This document shows, piece after piece, positions 7,172 to 10,000 of a stretch of 10,000 nt of DNA. The stretch is from Halisarca cf. caerulea. Taxonomy: Eukaryota > Porifera > Demospongiae > Chondrillida > Halisarcidae. Under the pieces are notes generated by a model, which was not told where the DNA came from, made no database searches, and saw nothing but the letters and a program-made list of their open reading frames with translations. Position 1 is the first letter of the stretch. Every line of letters begins with the position of its first letter. The DNA lies in assembly GCA_963170055.1 (NCBI GenBank), contig CAUJGJ010000013.1:1-10000 (forward strand). Reading direction: 5' to 3'. A program made the translations under genes and the position numbers.

Positions 7172-7738
7172 GCAGGGCTGGCAGAATAGGTAGGGCTGGT
7201 AGGGCCATGGCCCTACCACTTTTTGGAAATACTGAAAATTTAGATTTAAAGATAAAGCGTATAAACAAAACGTGGGTATGTACGTATGTATATAATGGTA
7301 TGCTATTTCTATTGCCAAAAGTTTAGGAAACCGCACACACTAATGTTTATATTACTCAGCTGTTTCATCGTTCTGAACTTCAGGCGTTGCATCTCAACTT
7401 GACTGCTGTACGTTGCTAGCGCTGTCTAAACATTGGCCAATTTTATACCATCAAGACTGCTTTCGCAATCCACTTATCAACGTGCACTCATAGATTTTGG
7501 CACAGATACGTACTCTAATCTACGCAACCACAGGTTAGAGTATCTATGATTTTGGTAAATTTGAATAAATTAGATGGACATTAGTGCTTTTATTTGGCAT
7601 TTTGTTTCACTTCTTTATATTATTGTATTTCTTTGAGTTTACATGCATTGGTTGCATGCATAATTACTGTATAGAATAATATACATATTATGGATGCTAT
7701 GGAAATGATGCAGCCCCTACCACATTATAAGAGCTTCC
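7172..7738. mobile_element. Possible decayed DNA-transposon remnant with CAGG ends
   Basis: The left side starts CAGGGCTGGCAGAATAGGTA and runs into a 22-bp perfect palindrome (7197-7218, centre GGCCATGGCC). The right side, read inverted, starts CAGGCCCGGAGGAAGCTCTT and contains GTGGTAGGGGC. The shared GGTAGGG/CCCTACCAC words near both ends and the CTTCCTCCGGGCCTG wording recall hAT-like non-autonomous elements. No transposase is present. Boundaries and class are tentative. Confidence 0.3.
7489..7548. repeat. Imperfect 60-bp inverted repeat
   Basis: CATAGAT...TACTCTAA pairs with TTAGAGTA...ATCTATG, separated by a 16-nt loop and a one-sided bulge. It probably represents a small hairpin element; no other function is visible. 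Confidence 0.6.
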
Positions 7739-8196
7739 TCCGGGCCTGTCCAGTATAAGGCATACAGATCACATTCTCTATAATATACATACGTACATAG
7801 AATTGTAATGCTAGAAAACATCTTGAGAGCAAAGTGTGATGTGTACTGCACATTTCTTGATCACATCAGACGACACAAACATACACATGCTTGGTAGATG
7901 CAGAGCTAAAATAATGTATTTTTGGTCTAGAATTCATGATCTTGCTGGTATACGGTAATATAAGCTATAAAAGCTATAAACATTCTATCGTTCAGGAGTG
8001 TTTGGTCATGTGAGTTCAAATTTTGGTCTTTGCTCAGCTATCATTGCGACTCCACTCCCTTAATAAGGAAAGACAGGGAAGATGTTTATAGAGTTATTTT
8101 TAATTGTGATGCAATTGTATACATAGGAAAGGCACGCTCTTATCTCCGCCTATGGCTGTGTAGTAGCCGACTGACCATCCAACCCCCTGAATTGTA

Positions 8197-8342
8197 GACA
8201 CCTTTCTATTACGGACACGTGCCACTGGAACCTAACACTTCACTGTACTTCGATATAGTACATCTTCAACCCCTGAAATAAGGACACCTCGATAATCAGG
8301 ACAGTGCTTTCTGGTTCCAAGAAGTCCAGAATAGAGGTGTTC
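8197..8342. mobile_element. Decayed hairpin-type repeat with GGACACC/AGAGGTGTTC wording
   Basis: The left part GACACCTTTCTATTACGGAC and the inverted right part (GAACACCTCTATTCTGGACT) match, both ending at GGAACC. A second internal copy (ATAAGGACACCTCGATAATC) follows. These are the same words as in the 4789-5032 repeat. Terminal CAGT and TA duplication are lost. Non-coding. Confidence 0.5.
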
Positions 8343-8599
8343 TGGGAACTGCTTACTTAATACTATGCTGACCCGTCTCAGATAACTTACTCAACCACAC
8401 AACACGCCGGTATAGCATCATAGGCCCCGGTGCAGTTTGGTGTGTGTGTAGATACAGCCATGATAGTATGCCCAAAACACACAAGTAAAATCTAAACTAC
8501 AACGTAAATTTAAAGGACAAACGACCACTGAAGGCCTAATGTGCTCAAACCAGTTCAAGCGTACGGACCACTGTTGCAGTACTAATATATTCAACTTAC

Positions 8600-8753
8600 C
8601 AGCCACTATCCCTGGCTTGTTTACCAAAGATACATCCGAGCTAGATGGCCCAACGCAAACGACCAGTATGGCCGTGAAAGTGAAACTAGACAACATATCT
8701 TGATCACCGGTAAACCTTCGAAATCGCCGGTTCTTGTCGAACGTAGATGACAT
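8600..8753 (-). CDS. Exon 1, start codon and signal peptide of the Ig/death-domain receptor
   Basis: ATG at 8753-8751 opens 51 codons plus one base, ending at a GTAAGTT donor in phase 1 that fits exon 2. The peptide starts MSSTFDKNRRFRRFTGDQDM and continues LSSFTFTAILVVCVGPSSSD, a hydrophobic core with small residues before a likely cleavage site near Ser-Ser-Ser/Asp. A second in-frame ATG (8696-8694, residue 20) would give a shorter signal peptide of usual length but without the basic RRFRR lead. Either start secretes the ectodomain. A later segment VSLVNKPGIVA begins the mature protein. Joined with exons 2-8 the frame is open for about 709 codons. The exon depends on its splice phase, signal peptide and the promoter-like sequence upstream; transcript data are lacking. 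Confidence 0.7.
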
Positions 8754-8775
8754 CACTTCCTTTCTCTGAAATAAC

Positions 8776-8783
8776 TGACGTCA
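8776..8783. promoter_or_regulatory. Palindromic CRE (TGACGTCA), 23 bp upstream of the start codon
   Basis: Exact consensus of CREB/ATF-family bZIP factors. A one-mismatch copy, TGACATCA, overlaps the start codon at 8748-8755. The site lies downstream of the TATA-like run, so it would be in the proximal promoter or 5' UTR. Binding is inferred. Confidence 0.5.
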
Positions 8784-8835
8784 TCACACACGTAAATTTT
8801 AAAAGTACTGCATGAAAAGAAAAAAGAAAATCGTC

Positions 8836-8845
8836 TATATATATA
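8836..8845 (-). promoter_or_regulatory. TATA-like run upstream of exon 1
   Basis: The gene strand reads ATTATATATATAGACG. If it acts as a TATA box, transcription would start near 8805-8815 with a 5' UTR of about 50-60 nt. AT runs are common in this genome, so this is only suggestive. Confidence 0.35.
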
Positions 8846-8849
8846 ATAC

Positions 8850-9382
8850 GTACATCTAAGATACATGCAGGTAAATATAATAAGAAAAAATGGACAAGCA
8901 CACATGCAGCTACGTACTCGCATCATGCACAGTTTTAGTATCGATGATAAGTATTATTGTTACCCCCTTGAATTCATTTGGTGTATGCCCCAGGCCCCTT
9001 GTGGTATGCCAAAGCAATGTTAGAGGCATCATATTTAGAAAGGCTTTGTCCTGCTACCCCAGATGGCTTCGATTGCATGTGGACCTGAGAATAGCACAAT
9101 GAGAGCCTGCATCACAGCTGGATACTGCAGTTGTAGTATTGCATTGCCATGCAGACCCTACTCACCATACATATGTATTTTGGCCGGGTGTGTACATGTG
9201 TGTGGGAGAGTAGGGTCTGGTTCACGAGACTGTATAGTCAATACACGTACAATACAACATAATGCATGTTGGTTTTAATGTCCACTCTGTACTCATTATA
9301 AACAAGAAACAATAACACTGTGACATGACTATTATTATAAAAATAAATTAGAAAACAACAATATCAGGTTTTGCATAATATT
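8850..9382. other. Intergenic stretch upstream of the receptor
   Basis: Open frames here (8890-9278, plus strand) lack splice signals or domain features. Contents are the inverted repeat at 9152-9219 and, on the minus strand, ATTAAA near 9274-9279, which could polyadenylate a gene coming from the right. Confidence 0.4.
9152..9219. repeat. Inverted repeat with CAGACCCTACTC arms
   Basis: A perfect 12-bp arm pair (9152-9163, 9208-9219) extends imperfectly inward (ACCATACATATGTA against CCCACACACATGTA), giving a stem of roughly 25 bp with a short loop. The right side continues GGTTCACGAGACT. A small dispersed hairpin repeat is likely. Confidence 0.6.
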
Positions 9383-9414
9383 TCAGTTTGTTGCCTCTTC
9401 GCCCTCATATTCAC
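9383..9414 (-). CDS. Candidate tiny terminal exon of an upstream neighbour gene
   Basis: The acceptor ACTCTTCTGTAG is followed, in phase 1, by codons for EYEGEEATN and TGA (9385-9383). ATTAAA follows about 105 nt downstream. The phase-1 entry matches the habit of this locus. No upstream exon with a matching phase-1 donor was found in 9415-10000. Read in phase 0 the frame runs further (VNMRAKRQQTEILCKT, then stop). The nearest upstream open stretch with a donor (about 9896-9791, ending CAACAG/GTATCA) is phase 0. Treat as speculative. Confidence 0.25.
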
Positions 9415-9420
9415 CTACAG

Positions 9421-10000
9421 AAGAGTATGTAGACAAAAGTGGTGACATCTGCAGATTAATACATTAGGTTATATTTTAAATTTGTGTCATGCATGCACAG
9501 CAATAGGGCAACAATTGACAATGCACACAGTAGTACTATCTATACCCTCATAAGAAACAGATGTGGTCGGACAATCAAGGGCCCACTATGTGTACAGTGT
9601 GTGTTAATGTACGCATGAGGACAGTACACATGCAGAGTGGTAGATGACAGGCATCATGAATGCAATGCTGGAGCCAACATCATGGATGGCATCTTACATG
9701 GGGGCATACAGAACAGACACCATGCAAGTGGCATGAGTCCTGCTGGTTACTTAATTGGTGAACGGTCTTCATCAATAAAATGATACCTGTTGGCATGAAC
9801 TGACATGATAGTTTAGGCATTGTCTTTGTCTATATTGGCAATGCATGCCACGTGTGATGTCAACCTCCTCTAGTTGCAATGTCATCTCTTTGGTGGCTTT
9901 GAGATTCTAATGATCAGGTTCCATGTAAAAAGGGCATTTTATTTATGGGGATTGGGGTGCTCCCACCCCCTCCCTCCAACTCCTTACTGTGGAACTGTCC
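9421..10000. other. Right-edge stretch, no secure gene
   Basis: The best coding hint is minus-strand 9896-9791, about 36 open codons (including MTLQLEEVDITRGM) ending at CAG/GTATCA, with a poor acceptor. The gene strand also has an AATAAA near 9938-9943. The pieces do not combine into a model. No RNA gene or transposon ends were found. Confidence 0.3.

Larger units (their letters stand above)
5372..8599 (-). other. Intron 1 (about 3.2 kb)
   Basis: Bounded by GTAAGT (exon 1) and TTGCAG (exon 2), both phase 1. Open frames inside it are short and without paired splice sites of the right phase. One marginal candidate exon (5522-5559) starts in the wrong phase. Most content is transposon-derived or structured: a MITE (5921-6082), a C run, a large palindrome, a possible hAT-like remnant and a decayed hairpin element. 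Regulatory candidates include a perfect T-MARE (6747-6759) and TGACTCA (6329-6335). An extra exon here cannot be ruled out. Confidence 0.6.

Noticed and set aside
9063..9278. Plus-strand 71-codon open frame
   Set aside because: Spans the 9152-9219 inverted repeat; composition and lack of signals indicate chance.

Overview
This is eukaryotic, AT-rich DNA with short exons, GT-AG introns, microsatellites and hairpin-type miniature transposons. There is no prokaryotic-style gene packing. Introns of mostly 0.15-0.6 kb, an immunoglobulin-like/death-domain receptor architecture and the very frequent TACGTAC-type strings point to an invertebrate animal. A demosponge genome of the Amphimedon type is my best guess; this rests on general resemblance, and no database search was run.

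One minus-strand gene explains most of the window. I could join eight exons with matching splice phases, read from right to left: exon 1 (8753-8600, start codon and signal peptide), exon 2 (5371-5139) and exon 3 (4724-4613) forming one Ig-like domain, exon 4 (4465-3893, cysteine-rich ectodomain, transmembrane helix, KRRRR stop-transfer), exon 5 (3736-3428, Ser/Thr/Pro repeat linker coded by a 30-bp minisatellite), exon 6 (2880-2572) and exon 7 (2349-2050), each with a divergent death-domain-like module, and a probable exon 8 (277-140) that continues off the left edge. The joined frame is open for about 709 codons. The model is a single-pass type I receptor with an Ig-like, cysteine-rich ectodomain and a cytoplasmic tail with two tandem death-fold modules, as expected for an apoptosis or innate-immune signalling receptor. 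Ligand and pathway cannot be read from the sequence.

The promoter side (8776-8850) has a TATA-like AT run and a perfect palindromic CRE. Intron 1 (5372-8599) holds most of the non-coding structure: a MITE with TA target duplication, a perfect 13-bp Maf-type element, a run of 21 C, a near-perfect 122-bp palindrome and decayed transposon fragments. Another MITE (937-1116) lies between the last two exons, and a large CA/TG microsatellite fills most of intron 6.

Right of 8850 no convincing gene is present. A tiny minus-strand terminal exon (9383-9414) followed by ATTAAA may be the 3' end of an upstream neighbour. The left 1.8 kb is intron or intergenic sequence except for exon 8.
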